Origin: Cupriavidus plantarum
Lineage (GTDB): Bacteria > Pseudomonadota > Gammaproteobacteria > Burkholderiales > Burkholderiaceae
Assembly: GCF_905397285.1 (NCBI RefSeq)
Contig: NZ_CAJPUX010000001.1
Span: forward strand, 868,001-932,000
Length of the DNA: 64,000 bases
Reading direction: 5' to 3'
Shown here: piece by piece, positions 28,843 to 38,190 of the stretch
Numbering within the stretch: position 1 is the stretch's first letter
How the letters are laid out: each line of letters begins with the position of its first letter
Notes under the pieces: model-generated
Seen by the model: only the letters and a program-made list of their open reading frames with translations
Database searches by the model: none
Told to the model about the DNA's origin: nothing
Made by a program: the position numbers and the translations under genes

Positions 28843-29469
28843 ATGACGAAGAAGATCGACGATCCCACGACCGCATCGGACGATGCGCTGCGGGAGCACC
28901 CCGTCGCATCGGCCACCCTCCACCGCGGCAAATTCCTCACGCTCAAGCAGGACGTCGTGCGTCTGCCGGACGGCAAGCAGGCCGGCCGCGAGTACGTGCT
29001 GCACCCGGGCGCGGTCATGATGATTCCCCTGTTCGACGATGGCACGGTGCTCATGGAGCGCCAGTTTCGCTATCCGATCGGCGAGGTCATGCTCGAATTC
29101 CCGGCCGGCAAGCTGGATCCGGAAGAGGGCGCGCAGCGCTGCGGCGAGCGCGAACTGATCGAAGAGACGGGGTATCGGGCCGCGCGCTGGGATTATCTGA
29201 CGCGAATCCATCCCGTCATCTCGTACTCGACCGAGTTCATCGACCTGTTCCTGGCGCGCGACCTGACCGAGGGCGCCGCCGAGCTCGACGAGGGCGAATT
29301 CCTCGAGACGTTCATCACGCCGGCAGGGCAGGTCATCGACTGGGTGCGCCAGGGCCGGATCACGGACGTCAAGACGATCATCGGCGCGTTCTGGCTGGAG
29401 AAGGTGCTCTCCGGCGCATGGCAGCCGGGGGAGCAGGCGCTTCCGCCGCTGCCGGGGCGCCCTGCCTGA
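28843..29469 (+). CDS. NUDIX hydrolase, ADP-ribose pyrophosphatase type
   Basis: A 208-residue NUDIX protein. The box G-x5-E-x7-R-E-U-x-E-E-x-G is complete, from G89 and E95 to R103 E104 and E107 E108. The sequence before the box (RQFRYPIGEVMLEFPAGKLD) is typical of the NudF-like ADP-ribose diphosphatases, which cleave ADP-ribose to AMP and ribose 5-phosphate. It is 52 bp downstream of the DUF2818 gene, probably the last gene of the nuo transcript. Confidence 0.9.
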   Translation: MTKKIDDPTTASDDALREHPVASATLHRGKFLTLKQDVVRLPDGKQAGREYVLHPGAVMMIPLFDDGTVLMERQFRYPIGEVMLEFPAGKLDPEEGAQRCGERELIEETGYRAARWDYLTRIHPVISYSTEFIDLFLARDLTEGAAELDEGEFLETFITPAGQVIDWVRQGRITDVKTIIGAFWLEKVLSGAWQPGEQALPPLPGRPA

Positions 29470-29542
29470 ACCGCGGTTCCCTGCTAAGCTGGCGGTCCGC
29501 TACGGTCGTGGATGACATCGCAAGAAAAAATTAGCACGACCG

Positions 29543-29571
29543 TTCACAAATTTTCGATTCACGGCTAATAT
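29543..29571 (+). promoter_or_regulatory. Promoter upstream of the DUF1178 gene
   Basis: TTCACA (29543-29548) and TAATAT (29566-29571) are spaced by 17 bp. The expected start lies about 15 bases before the ATG at 29594. Confidence 0.65.
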
Positions 29572-29593
29572 TGCCCGACGGGCTGGAAAGATC

Positions 29594-30022
29594 ATGAAGG
29601 TGCTCGACCTGCGCTGTGCGCAAGACCATCGTTTCGAGGGCTGGTTCGCCTCGGAGGAAGATGCGCAATCGCAGATTGCACGCGATCTCGTCCAGTGCCC
29701 GGTCTGTGGCGACCATGCGGTGAGCCGCCTGCCGAGCGCGCCGCGCCTGAATCTGTCGGGCGCGACGCCGGCGCCGGAAGCACAGCAGGCGCTGCAAGCC
29801 CTGCAGTCGCGCTACATGAAAGCCGTGCGGCAGGTGTTGGCACAGACCGAGGACGTTGGCGACCGCTTTGCCGAGGAGGCGCGGCGCATGCACTACCAGG
29901 AGGCGCCCGAACGCGGCATTCGCGGTCAGGCGTCGCGCGAGGAAGTGCGGGCGCTGGCCGAAGAGGGCATCGAGGCCTTTCCGCTCGTGGTGCCGGACGC
30001 GCTCAAGCAGACGGCGCACTGA
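29594..30022 (+). CDS. DUF1178 family protein, putative zinc-binding
   Basis: A 142-residue soluble protein of unknown function. The N-terminal third has C8, H12, C35 and C38 (CPVCG), an arrangement that would bind zinc like a rubredoxin/ribbon fold. The C-terminal half contains the conserved stretch EDVGDRFAEEARRMHYQEAPERGIRG and ends with EEGIEAFPLV. DUF1178 proteins follow the nuo-NUDIX block in many relatives. Its own promoter (29543-29571) indicates independent expression. Confidence 0.85.
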   Translation: MKVLDLRCAQDHRFEGWFASEEDAQSQIARDLVQCPVCGDHAVSRLPSAPRLNLSGATPAPEAQQALQALQSRYMKAVRQVLAQTEDVGDRFAEEARRMHYQEAPERGIRGQASREEVRALAEEGIEAFPLVVPDALKQTAH

Positions 30023-30041
30023 ATCGCATCCTGTGTCCTGG

Positions 30042-30121
30042 CGAATTCGCGAATTCGAGTGAGGCCGGCGCAGCGATGCGCCGATTTCGCGAATTCGTAA
30101 AATCCGCCGGCCCGAGCCGGC
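30042..30121. repeat. Repeated palindromic motif and hairpins before the acyl-CoA dehydrogenase operon
   Basis: TTCGCGAATTCG occurs at 30046-30057 and again at 30086-30097, exactly 40 bp apart; the first copy is part of the 16-bp palindrome at 30042-30057. Between them CGGCGCA (30066-30072) pairs with TGCGCCG (30077-30083). A further pair GCCGG/CCGGC lies at 30106-30121. The layout suggests an operator with two sites for a dimeric repressor. Confidence 0.5.
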
Positions 30122-30139
30122 GCGCCACAGGAGACAGGC

Positions 30140-31342
30140 ATGGACCTCAACTACTCGGCGGCCGACGATGCCTTCCGCGAGGAAGTGCGCGGCTGGCTGG
30201 AAGCCAACCTGCCCGCGGACATCCGCGCCAAGGTACTCAATCACCGCCGTCCCAATCGCGACGACTTCGTGCGCTGGCACAAGGCGCTCGCGGGCAAGGG
30301 CTGGTCCGCGCCGCACTGGCCCGTCCAGTATGGCGGCACGGGCTGGAACGCGACCCAGCGCCATATCTGGGACGAGGAATGCGCGCGCGTCGGCGCGCCC
30401 GGCGTGCTGCCGTTTGGCGTGGCGATGGTCGCGCCGGTGATCATGAAGTTCGGCAACGAGCAGCAGAAAAGCTACTACCTGCCTCGCATTCTCGACTGTA
30501 CCGACTGGTGGTGCCAGGGCTACTCCGAGCCCGGCTCGGGCTCGGACCTCGCCTCCCTGAAGACGCGCGCCGAACTGACTCCCGATGGCAAGTTCTACAT
30601 CGTCAACGGCCAGAAGACGTGGACCACGCTGGGCCAGCACGCGGACATGATCTTCTGCCTCGTGCGGACCGATCCCGAGGCCAAGAAGCAGGAAGGCATC
30701 TCGTTCCTGCTGATCGACATGAAGACGCCGGGCATCACCGTACGCCCGATCGTCATGCTCGACGAGGAGCGCGAGGTCAACGAGGTGTTCTTCGACAACG
30801 TGCAGGTGCCCGTCGAGAACCGCGTCGGCGAGGAGAACCGCGGGTGGACCTACGCCAAGTACCTGCTTGGTCATGAGCGCACGGGTATCGCGCGCGTGGG
30901 CAACTCCAAGCGCGAACTGGGCTTCCTCAAGCGTCTGGCGCGCGGGCAGCAGAAGAACGGCAAGCCGCTACTGGAAGATCCCGTGTTCGGGGCCAAGGTC
31001 GCCGCGCTCGAGATCGAGCTGATGGCGCTGGAGATCACCGTGCTGCGCGTGGTGTCGAGCGAGGCGGCGGGCAAGGGCCCGGGGCCCGAGGCGTCGATGC
31101 TGAAGATCAAGGGCACCGAGATCCAGCAGCTGCTCACCGAACTGATGGTCGAGGCCGTGGGGCCGTATGCGCAGCCGTTCGATCCGGCGTACCTCGAATG
31201 CGAGCACGAGCATGCGGTGACGGGCTTCGACGATGCCGCGCCGCTGGCCGCCTACTATTTCAACTTCCGCAAGACCTCGATCTACGGCGGTTCCAACGAA
31301 ATTCAGAAGAACATCATCAGCCAGATGATCCTGGGGCTGTGA
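30140..31342 (+). CDS. Acyl-CoA dehydrogenase, PimC-like subunit
   Basis: A 400-residue flavoprotein of the acyl-CoA dehydrogenase family. It has the N-terminal helical domain (FREEVRGWLEANLP), the middle-domain FAD motif WWCQGYSEPGSGSDLASL (near 115-132) and the C-terminal FAD/dimer segment IYGGSNEIQKNI. It resembles the large subunit of pimeloyl-CoA dehydrogenase, and the 376-residue partner follows after 13 bp, so a hetero-oligomeric enzyme is likely. The substrate cannot be read from the sequence. The YEG catalytic Glu of medium-chain enzymes is replaced by Y-G-G here. Candidate operator repeats lie upstream. Confidence 0.85.
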   Translation: MDLNYSAADDAFREEVRGWLEANLPADIRAKVLNHRRPNRDDFVRWHKALAGKGWSAPHWPVQYGGTGWNATQRHIWDEECARVGAPGVLPFGVAMVAPVIMKFGNEQQKSYYLPRILDCTDWWCQGYSEPGSGSDLASLKTRAELTPDGKFYIVNGQKTWTTLGQHADMIFCLVRTDPEAKKQEGISFLLIDMKTPGITVRPIVMLDEEREVNEVFFDNVQVPVENRVGEENRGWTYAKYLLGHERTGIARVGNSKRELGFLKRLARGQQKNGKPLLEDPVFGAKVAALEIELMALEITVLRVVSSEAAGKGPGPEASMLKIKGTEIQQLLTELMVEAVGPYAQPFDPAYLECEHEHAVTGFDDAAPLAAYYFNFRKTSIYGGSNEIQKNIISQMILGL

Positions 31343-31355
31343 GGAGACACGCGAC

Positions 31356-32486
31356 ATGGACTTCAACCTGAGCGACGAACAGAAACAGCTGGCCGATGCG
31401 GTGCGCCGCTTCGTCGAGCGCAGCTACGACTTCGAATCCCGCCGTACGGCGTACCGGTCGGACATCGGCTACAGCGAGCAGGCATGGGGCGCGCTGGTCG
31501 AGCTCGGCCTGACCGCGCTGCCGGTGCCGGAAGCGCAGGGCGGCTTTTCGGGCACGGCCGTCGACATGATGGTGGTGCAGCAGGAACTGGGGCGCGGGCT
31601 CGTGATCGAGCCTTATTTCGCGACCGTCGTGGCCGCGTATGCGCTGAAGCTCGCGGGCGGACAGGAAGCGTTGCTGGAGCAGGTGGCTGGCGGCGAGGTC
31701 AAGCTTGCCGTGGCGTTCAACGAGCCCGAGGCGCGGTATGCGCTGAACGATGTGCGCGTGACCGCGAAGGTCAGTGGTGGAGAGGCTCGCCTGAACGGCC
31801 GCAAGGTCGTGGCGATTCATGGCGCGCAGGCCGACAAGCTCGTGGTGTCTGCCCGTACGTCAGGCGCCAATGCCGATACGGATGGGATCTCGTTGTTCGT
31901 GGTCGATCGTCGGGCATCGGGTGTCGAGGTGCGGGACTATCGCACGATCGACAACCTGCGCGCGGCCGATATCACGTTCACGGACGCGCCGGCGGCGTTG
32001 ATCGGCGCGGAAGGGCAGGGCTGGGAGATCCTCGAGGCCACGGCCGACTATGCCGCGGTGCTATTGTGCGCGGAGGCGGTGGGTGTCATCGATACGCTCA
32101 ACGCGGCCACGCTCGAGTATGCCAAGACGCGCCAGCAGTTCGGTTCGCCGATCGGGCGCTTCCAGGCCTTGCAGCATCGGATGGTCGAGATGTTCATGCA
32201 TGCCGAGCAGGCGCGGTCGATCACCTTGCTGGCGGCGGGCAAGTTCGACGAGGCGTCGGCGGAGGAGCGTCGCCGCTTCGTCTCCGCCGCCAAGGCGCGC
32301 GTGGGGCAGGCGGCGCGGGTGGTGGGGCAGGAGGCGGTGCAGATCCATGGTGGCATGGGCGTGACCGACGAACTGCCGGCCGCGCACATGTTCAAGCGGC
32401 TGACGCTGATCAACACCACGTTCGGTGACGTCGATCATCACATCGGCCGGTTCGCGCGTCAGGCGAGCTTTCTCGACGCGGCCTGA
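31356..32486 (+). CDS. Acyl-CoA dehydrogenase, PimD-like subunit
   Basis: A 376-residue acyl-CoA dehydrogenase family protein, shorter and more divergent in the middle domain than its upstream partner (VAFNEPEARYALNDV in place of the usual TEP-GSD motif). It has the C-terminal segments EYAKTRQQFGSPIGRFQALQ and GQEAVQIHGGMGVTDELPA. It resembles the small subunit of pimeloyl-CoA dehydrogenase. It starts 13 bp after the upstream gene with a GAGGAGACACG ribosome-binding site, so the two are probably one enzyme; the pairing is inferred from context. Confidence 0.85.
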   Translation: MDFNLSDEQKQLADAVRRFVERSYDFESRRTAYRSDIGYSEQAWGALVELGLTALPVPEAQGGFSGTAVDMMVVQQELGRGLVIEPYFATVVAAYALKLAGGQEALLEQVAGGEVKLAVAFNEPEARYALNDVRVTAKVSGGEARLNGRKVVAIHGAQADKLVVSARTSGANADTDGISLFVVDRRASGVEVRDYRTIDNLRAADITFTDAPAALIGAEGQGWEILEATADYAAVLLCAEAVGVIDTLNAATLEYAKTRQQFGSPIGRFQALQHRMVEMFMHAEQARSITLLAAGKFDEASAEERRRFVSAAKARVGQAARVVGQEAVQIHGGMGVTDELPAAHMFKRLTLINTTFGDVDHHIGRFARQASFLDAA

Positions 32487-32514
32487 TTCTTCGCGGATCG
32501 CCGCCCGGGATGTT

Positions 32515-32544
32515 GCCCTCTCCCTGCCCGGGGGAGGGCGTTTT
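32515..32544 (+). terminator. Stem-loop with short T-run between the dehydrogenase and MaoC genes
   Basis: GCCCTCTCC (32515-32523) pairs with GGGGAGGGC (32531-32539), followed by GTTTTC. The core CCTCTCCCTGC also occurs in the hairpin at 49364-49386, so it may be a member of a dispersed repeat family acting as a partial terminator. Confidence 0.5.
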
Positions 32545-32561
32545 CACGCTGGAGAGATGTC

Positions 32562-33011
32562 ATGGGTCCGGTCTACTTCGAAGACTACGTCGTTGGCAGT
32601 CAGCACCATCTGGGCAGTTACACGGTTACCGAGGAAGAGATCGTCGCGTTTGCGCGACAGTATGATCCGCAGCCGTTTCACGTCGATCCGCGGGCGGCCG
32701 GGAAGAGCATCTATGGCGGATTGATTTCGAGCGGCTGGATGACGTGCGGCATCATGATGCGGCTGCTCGTGCAGTACATGCCCCCCGATACCGCAAGCAT
32801 GGGGTCGCCCGGGGTCGATGAGATCCGGTGGCTCAAGCCCGTGTATGCGGGCGATACGCTCAGCGTGGTGCTCGAGGTGCTGGACGTGCGGCCATCGTCG
32901 TCCAAGCCCGACCGCGGCATCGTGCATACCATCTGGCGCGCGACGAATCAGCGCGGCGAGCCGGTCTGCACCGTCAAGGGCATGGGCATGTACGGACGGC
33001 GCCCGGCCTGA
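32562..33011 (+). CDS. MaoC-like hydratase (first)
   Basis: A 149-residue hot-dog-fold protein of the MaoC dehydratase family, which hydrates enoyl-CoA. The catalytic signature is visible as YDPQPFHVDPRAA (near 33-45; D and H of the hydratase motif) followed by YGGLISSGW, where family members have a G-x-x-x-S/H-G loop. It starts with ATG 32562 after a GGAGAG ribosome-binding site. Together with the two dehydrogenase subunits and the next gene it suggests an acyl-CoA degradation or modification pathway whose substrate is unknown. Confidence 0.88.
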   Translation: MGPVYFEDYVVGSQHHLGSYTVTEEEIVAFARQYDPQPFHVDPRAAGKSIYGGLISSGWMTCGIMMRLLVQYMPPDTASMGSPGVDEIRWLKPVYAGDTLSVVLEVLDVRPSSSKPDRGIVHTIWRATNQRGEPVCTVKGMGMYGRRPA

Positions 33012-33051
33012 CACAATTCTTCACCTTCCCCATATTTCACACGGAGACCTC

Positions 33052-33531
33052 ATGCGTACGATTGCCTCGCTGGAAGAACTGGAAAGCCTGCAGGGCCAAG
33101 AAGTGGCCGTCAGCGACTGGATCGAGATCACGCAGCAGCAGGTCAACCTGTTCGCGGATGCCACGGGCGATCATCAGTGGATTCACGTGGACGTCGAGCG
33201 GGCCAGGCGCGAGTCGCCGTTTGGCGCGCCGGTCGCGCACGGGTTTCTGACGCTGTCGCTGCTGCCGCGGTTCATGGCCAATGCCCTGACGTTCGAAAAC
33301 ACCAAGGTGGCGGTGAACTACGGGCTGAATCGCGTGCGGTTCACCTCTCCGGTGCCGGTGGGCAGCCGGCTGCGGGCACGGATCAAGCTCGCGAAGGTCG
33401 AGCGGCTGGATCCGCTGCCCAATGCGCCCGAGCTCGTTGGCGGGCAGGCGTACTGGGAGGTGACGATCGAACGGGAAGGGTCGGAGCGGCCGGTTTGCGT
33501 GGCCGAGTCGATCACGCGGCGGTACGGTTAA
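33052..33531 (+). CDS. MaoC-like hydratase, PhaJ/NodN type (second)
   Basis: A 159-residue MaoC family protein. The active-site motif FADATGDHQWIHVDVERA (near 33-50) followed by GAPVAHGFLTLSLLP (near 59-73) is the classic (R)-specific enoyl-CoA hydratase pattern, also seen in NodN-like proteins. The start at 33052 (MRTIASLEELES) is chosen because a longer in-frame reading would overlap the preceding MaoC gene. It is the last gene of the fatty-acyl cluster. Confidence 0.9.
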   Translation: MRTIASLEELESLQGQEVAVSDWIEITQQQVNLFADATGDHQWIHVDVERARRESPFGAPVAHGFLTLSLLPRFMANALTFENTKVAVNYGLNRVRFTSPVPVGSRLRARIKLAKVERLDPLPNAPELVGGQAYWEVTIEREGSERPVCVAESITRRYG

Positions 33532-34001
33532 CGGCCTCGCGACGGCGGGCTTGAGGCCCGCCAAATATGAAGAAAACCGCCATCAGCGGGGCTGGCGTCA
33601 TCGGGCAGTAAGGTTTTCGTAATTGTCCGGTTTGCAGAACAGTGTTTCCGCACCCCGTGGGTTTACCCTCAAAAGCGCGTTGCGGTACAGTCGCGCCCAC
33701 GATGCTTTACGTATTGCCTTATCGGCTCATAAATCCGTGCGCGCAGCGCTGGCGCGCCGGATGGTAACAGCAGACATGGCAAAGACATCGTGAACCAACG
33801 CCGCCCTCTGGGCGGAGCCGCGGTTCGGGCAGTCCTCCACCTCAGCGCACGCCACCGCCATCTCCGGCGCCACGCGCACGCAGTCGTCAGTCGCTGTCCA
33901 CGTCCTCCGGTTTTTACCTCGCTCAACCTGCCTGCGGCCTCGTGCTTCGGGTAGTTGAAGCCGCGTGCCCCCGGGCCGTGGCACAACCAGACCGTCGTGA
34001 C
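33532..34001. other. 470-bp spacer before the cyo operon, no gene seen
   Basis: No convincing coding frame was found on either strand. A perfect hairpin GGCGGGC-TTGAG-GCCCGCC lies at 33544-33562 without a T-run on either side. A possible promoter is TTTACC (33662-33667) with TACAGT (33686-33691) at 18 bp spacing, which would leave a ~300-nt leader before cyoA. Nothing else stands out. Confidence 0.4.
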
Positions 34002-34970
34002 ATGAAACTACCTAGAATGCCGCGCCTGAAGCGGTTCCTGCCTTGCCTTGGCCTGCTGTTGCTGGCCGGCTGCAACCTGACGCTGATGGACCCGAAGGGT
34101 CAAGTCGGCGTGGACATCAAGGGCATCATCCTGATCGCCACCTGGCTCATGCTGCTGGTGGTGGTGCCCGTGATCATTCTGACGATCGTGTTCGCCTGGA
34201 AGTATCGCGCCAGCAATACCTCCGCAACGTACGATCCCGACTGGTCGCACTCGACCAAGATCGAGGTCGTGGTCTGGTTGATCCCCTGCCTGATCATCAT
34301 CGCGCTTGGCATCATCACATGGCGCTCGTCGCACGAGCTCGACCCGTACAAGCCGCTCGAGTCCAACGTGAAGCCGATCACGGTCGAAGCCGTGGCGATG
34401 AACTGGAAGTGGCTGTTCATCTATCCGGAGCTGAAGATCGCGACGATCAACCAGCTCGCGCTGCCGGTGAACACGCCCGTGAACTTCAAGATCACGTCGG
34501 ATTCGATCATGAATTCGTTCTTCATCCCCGCGCTGGGCAGCCAGGTGTACGCCATGGCGGGCATGGAGACCAAGCTGCATCTGATCGCCAACGAAGCCGG
34601 TACGTTCGACGGCATGTCCGCGAACTACAGCGGCGGCGGCTTCTCGGGCATGAAGTTCAAGGCTCTCGCGATGTCGAACTATGACTTCGACGCGTGGGTC
34701 GCGAAGGTTCGCGCATCCTCCGAGCAGCTCGGCGCGGAAGGTTACAAGGCGCTCGCCAAGCCGAGCGAAGCCGTGGCCGTGACGTACTACGGCAAGGTCG
34801 ATGGCGACCTGTATCACGGCATCCTGCACCAATACATGGACAACAGCGGTCGTGCCGTGGCCCGTGAAGGCTTCGACGGCGGTCCGGTCTGCACGTCGCG
34901 CAACACGATCGGCGACGCGCAGGTGTCCATGACCACGCCGGCCAAGCCGGCCGTGGGCGCGCAATCCTAG
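34002..34970 (+). CDS. cyoA: Ubiquinol oxidase subunit II (bo3-type)
   Basis: Membrane-anchored subunit of the cytochrome bo3 quinol oxidase. The 322-residue product begins with a lipoprotein signal peptide ending in LAGC (Cys24), followed by two transmembrane helices (about 45-67, 90-109) and the periplasmic cupredoxin domain. The CuA cysteine ligands of cytochrome c oxidases are absent (region [20 protein letters not shown]), so the electron donor is ubiquinol. The start at 34002 ([12 protein letters not shown]) gives the lipoprotein signal; an upstream in-frame start does not improve it. It heads cyoABCD. Confidence 0.95.
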   Translation: MKLPRMPRLKRFLPCLGLLLLAGCNLTLMDPKGQVGVDIKGIILIATWLMLLVVVPVIILTIVFAWKYRASNTSATYDPDWSHSTKIEVVVWLIPCLIIIALGIITWRSSHELDPYKPLESNVKPITVEAVAMNWKWLFIYPELKIATINQLALPVNTPVNFKITSDSIMNSFFIPALGSQVYAMAGMETKLHLIANEAGTFDGMSANYSGGGFSGMKFKALAMSNYDFDAWVAKVRASSEQLGAEGYKALAKPSEAVAVTYYGKVDGDLYHGILHQYMDNSGRAVAREGFDGGPVCTSRNTIGDAQVSMTTPAKPAVGAQS

Positions 34971-34975
34971 GAGCA

Positions 34976-36952
34976 ATGATGTTTGGCAAATTGAGTCTGT
35001 CGGCGATCCCGTTTCATGAGCCGATCATCATGGTGACGCTGAGCGCGGTAATGCTCGGCGGCCTGGCGCTGCTTGGCGCCATCACCTATTTCAAGAAGTG
35101 GAACTATCTGTGGAGCGAGTGGATTACGTCCGTCGACCACAAGAAGATCGGCGTAATGTACTCGCTGGTCGCGCTGATCATGCTGCTGCGCGGCTTTGCC
35201 GACGCGCTGATGATGCGTACGCAGCTGGCCGTGGCGACCGGTGGCAACACCGGCTTCCTGCCGCCCGAGCATTACGACCAGGTCTTCACGGCCCATGGCG
35301 TGATCATGATCTTCTTCGTGGCCATGCCGCTGATGACGGGCCTGATGAACCTCGTGGTGCCGCTGCAGATTGGCGCGCGCGACGTGGCGTTCCCGTTCCT
35401 GAACACGCTGTCGTTCTGGCTGTTCGTGGCCGGCGCGCTGCTGGTGAACATCTCGCTGGGCGTCGGTGAATTCGCGCGCACGGGCTGGCTGGCTTACCCG
35501 CCGCTGTCGGGTCTGGATTTCAGCCCGGGCGTGGGGGTGGACTACTACCTGTGGTCGTTGCAGATCTCCGGCCTTGGCACGCTGCTGACGGGTGTGAACT
35601 TCCTGGTCACGATCCTGAAGATGCGCGCGCCTGGCATGACCCTGATGCGCATGCCCGTGTTCACGTGGACCGCGCTGTGCACGAACGTGCTGATCGTGGC
35701 CGCCTTCCCGGTGCTGACGGTGTCCCTGGCCCTGCTGGGTGCCGACCGTTACCTGGACATGCACTTCTTCACGAACGATGGCGGCGGTAACGCCATGATG
35801 TACGTGAACCTGATCTGGATCTGGGGCCACCCCGAGGTCTACATCCTGATTCTGCCGGCGTTCGGTATCTTCTCGGAGATCATCGCCACGTTCTCGGGCA
35901 AGAAGCTGTTCGGCTACAAGTCGATGGTGTACGCGACCAGCGCGATCATGGTGCTGTCGTTCATCGTGTGGCTGCACCACTTCTTCACGATGGGCTCCGG
36001 CGCCAACGTGAACGCGTTCTTCGGCATCACGACCATGATCATCTCCATCCCGACCGGGGTGAAGATCTTCAACTGGCTGTTCACGATGTACCGTGGCCGT
36101 GTGCAATTCACGTCGCCGGTGCTGTGGACGCTGGGCTTCATGATCACGTTCGTGATCGGCGGCATGACCGGTGTGCTGATGGCCGTGCCGGCGGCGGACT
36201 TCGTGCTGCATAACAGCCTGTTCCTGATCGCCCACTTCCACAACGTGATCATCGGCGGCGTGCTGTTCGGCTACCTGGCCGGCATCACCTACTGGTGGCC
36301 GAAGGCGTTCGGCTTCAAGCTGAACGAGCGTCTGGGCAAGTGCGCTTTCTGGTGCTGGATCCTGGGCTTCTACTTCGCGTTCATGCCGCTGTACGTGCTG
36401 GGCCTGATGGGCATGACCCGTCGTCTGAACCATACCGACAACGCGGCATGGACGCCGTGGCTGCATCTGGCCGTGGTGGGCGTGGTGTTCGTGGCGCTGG
36501 GCATCGTCTTCCAGGTGCTGCAGATCGCCGTGTCGATCCGCGACCGCAAGAAGCTGGCCGACGTGACCGGCGACCCGTGGGGCGGCCGCACGCTCGAATG
36601 GGCCACCTCGTCGCCGCCGCCGTTCTACAACTTCGCGCACACCCCGGTGGTGCGTGACCTGGACGCGTTCGCCGACATGAAGGCGCGTGGCGAGAAGCCG
36701 CGTACCGATGGGTACGAAGAGATCCACATGCCGAAGAACACGGCCGCGGGCTTCTACATGGGCGCCTTCAGCCTGGTGCTTGGTTTTGCGCTGACGTGGC
36801 ACATCTGGTGGCTTGCCGCCGTGGGCCTGATCGGCATGGTGGTGTCGTTCATCTTCCGTGCGAACGACGACCATATCGACTACTACGTGCCGGCCAAGGA
36901 GGTCGAGCAGATTGAGACGCAACAGCTGCAACGCGTTGCTTCGGGGGCCTGA
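34976..36952 (+). CDS. cyoB: Ubiquinol oxidase subunit I (bo3-type)
   Basis: Catalytic subunit with haem b, haem o3 and CuB; it reduces oxygen to water and pumps protons. The 658-residue product has 15 predicted transmembrane helices. Visible motifs are the [15 protein letters not shown] segment with the CuB His and the cross-linked Tyr, [10 protein letters not shown] with two CuB histidines, and the haem-ligand helix [16 protein letters not shown]. It follows cyoA by 5 bp. Confidence 0.97.
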   Translation: MMFGKLSLSAIPFHEPIIMVTLSAVMLGGLALLGAITYFKKWNYLWSEWITSVDHKKIGVMYSLVALIMLLRGFADALMMRTQLAVATGGNTGFLPPEHYDQVFTAHGVIMIFFVAMPLMTGLMNLVVPLQIGARDVAFPFLNTLSFWLFVAGALLVNISLGVGEFARTGWLAYPPLSGLDFSPGVGVDYYLWSLQISGLGTLLTGVNFLVTILKMRAPGMTLMRMPVFTWTALCTNVLIVAAFPVLTVSLALLGADRYLDMHFFTNDGGGNAMMYVNLIWIWGHPEVYILILPAFGIFSEIIATFSGKKLFGYKSMVYATSAIMVLSFIVWLHHFFTMGSGANVNAFFGITTMIISIPTGVKIFNWLFTMYRGRVQFTSPVLWTLGFMITFVIGGMTGVLMAVPAADFVLHNSLFLIAHFHNVIIGGVLFGYLAGITYWWPKAFGFKLNERLGKCAFWCWILGFYFAFMPLYVLGLMGMTRRLNHTDNAAWTPWLHLAVVGVVFVALGIVFQVLQIAVSIRDRKKLADVTGDPWGGRTLEWATSSPPPFYNFAHTPVVRDLDAFADMKARGEKPRTDGYEEIHMPKNTAAGFYMGAFSLVLGFALTWHIWWLAAVGLIGMVVSFIFRANDDHIDYYVPAKEVEQIETQQLQRVASGA

Positions 36953-36957
36953 TCACC

Positions 36958-37602
36958 ATGACGACTGAAGTCCTGGACCGTTTTGGGGCGCAAGCCCCCG
37001 CCCATGCGCCCGCGCATGACGACACGCACGACCACGCGCATCACGACACCAGCGGGAACACGATCTTCGGTTTCTGGCTGTACCTGATGAGCGACTGCAT
37101 CCTGTTCGCGTGCCTGTTCGCCGCCTTCGCCGTCCTCCGCGGCGAAGTGGCGGGCGGCCCGTCGGGCAAGGAGCTGTTCGAGCTCAACTACGTGCTCGTG
37201 GAAACCTTCATCCTGCTGTTCTCGTCGATCACGTACGGCATGGCGATGGTGTCGCTGCAGAACAAGCAGAAGAGCCGCGTCATGGGCTGGCTTGCCGTGA
37301 CCTTCCTGCTCGGCGCCGCGTTCATGGTGATGGAAATCAACGAGTTCGCGCACCTGATCCACGAAGGCGCGGGGCCGAACCGCAGCGCGTTCCTCTCGTC
37401 GTTCTTCACGCTGGTCGGCACGCACGGCCTGCACGTGGCGAGCGGCATGCTGTGGATGCTCGTGCTGATGTATCAACTGACGACCAAGGGCATCACCACG
37501 GCCACGACCAAGCGCCTGATGTGCCTGAGCCTGTTCTGGCACTTTCTGGACGTCGTCTGGATCGGCGTCTTCACGGTGGTCTACCTGATGGGAGCAATGT
37601 AA
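36958..37602 (+). CDS. cyoC: Ubiquinol oxidase subunit III (bo3-type)
   Basis: Membrane subunit III, 214 residues and five transmembrane helices, with the family segment [19 protein letters not shown] and the C-terminal [14 protein letters not shown]. The N-terminus before the first helix (residues ~14-32) is His/Asp-rich, with eight His. The stop overlaps the cyoD start region (TAA directly followed by ATG). Confidence 0.96.
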   Translation: MTTEVLDRFGAQAPAHAPAHDDTHDHAHHDTSGNTIFGFWLYLMSDCILFACLFAAFAVLRGEVAGGPSGKELFELNYVLVETFILLFSSITYGMAMVSLQNKQKSRVMGWLAVTFLLGAAFMVMEINEFAHLIHEGAGPNRSAFLSSFFTLVGTHGLHVASGMLWMLVLMYQLTTKGITTATTKRLMCLSLFWHFLDVVWIGVFTVVYLMGAM

Positions 37603-37977
37603 ATGGCCCAGCATCAATCGAGTCACGGCGCGCATGGCGCCAGCCACGACGCGCCTCACGGCGCGGCCCACGGTCACGCCTCGGTCAAGTCGTATGTGAT
37701 CGGCTTCGTGCTGGCGGTGATCCTGACGGTCATCCCGTTCAAGATCGTGATGGACGGCACCATGGACCGCGGCACGATCCTCTGGATCATCCTCGGCATG
37801 GGCGTGGTCCAGATCATCGTGCATCTGAAGTATTTCTTGCATCTGGACAGCTCGAACGAACAGCGCGGCAACGTGATCGCGTTCCTGTTCACCGTGCTGA
37901 TCCTGTTCATCGTGCTGGCCGGTTCGCTCTGGATCATGCACAACATGAACGCCAACATGATGCCGATGGCCCACTGA
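37603..37977 (+). CDS. cyoD: Ubiquinol oxidase subunit IV (bo3-type)
   Basis: Small subunit IV, 124 residues, with three transmembrane helices and the conserved VVQIIVHLKYFLHLDSS stretch. The first ~26 residues are again His-rich (SHGAHGASHDAPHGAAHGHA). No cyoE (haem o synthase) follows; a strong terminator ends the operon at 38015-38045, so haem o must be supplied by a gene elsewhere. Confidence 0.96.
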   Translation: MAQHQSSHGAHGASHDAPHGAAHGHASVKSYVIGFVLAVILTVIPFKIVMDGTMDRGTILWIILGMGVVQIIVHLKYFLHLDSSNEQRGNVIAFLFTVLILFIVLAGSLWIMHNMNANMMPMAH

Positions 37978-38014
37978 AGACGACCGTCTTCGGGTCCTGT
38001 GGCACGCGAAGAAG

Positions 38015-38045
38015 CCGCCCGGTGCAAGCCGGGCGGTTTTTTTTT
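38015..38045 (+). terminator. Intrinsic terminator after cyoD
   Basis: CCGCCCGG (38015-38022) and CCGGGCGG (38029-38036) are perfect complements around a 6-nt loop, followed by a run of nine T. Confidence 0.93.
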
Positions 38046-38190
38046 GTCCTGACTTTCGTCTTGAGGCGCGCTCGGATCTAGCCGATCGCCGATTCTATTG
38101 CGGTCTGTGACAAATTCGGAAAACCCCTAAAGCCATACGCCGCTCGATTTGCGACATTCCGGCCATCTTTGGCAAGTCGTGGAGCAAGGT

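Noticed and set aside
33544..33562. Intrinsic terminator after the second MaoC gene
   Set aside because: The stem is perfect but no T-run follows on either strand, so I list it only as a hairpin in the spacer.
34002..37977. aa3-type cytochrome c oxidase
   Set aside because: Subunit II lacks the CuA cysteines and has a lipoprotein signal, and the four-gene order is that of the quinol oxidase.
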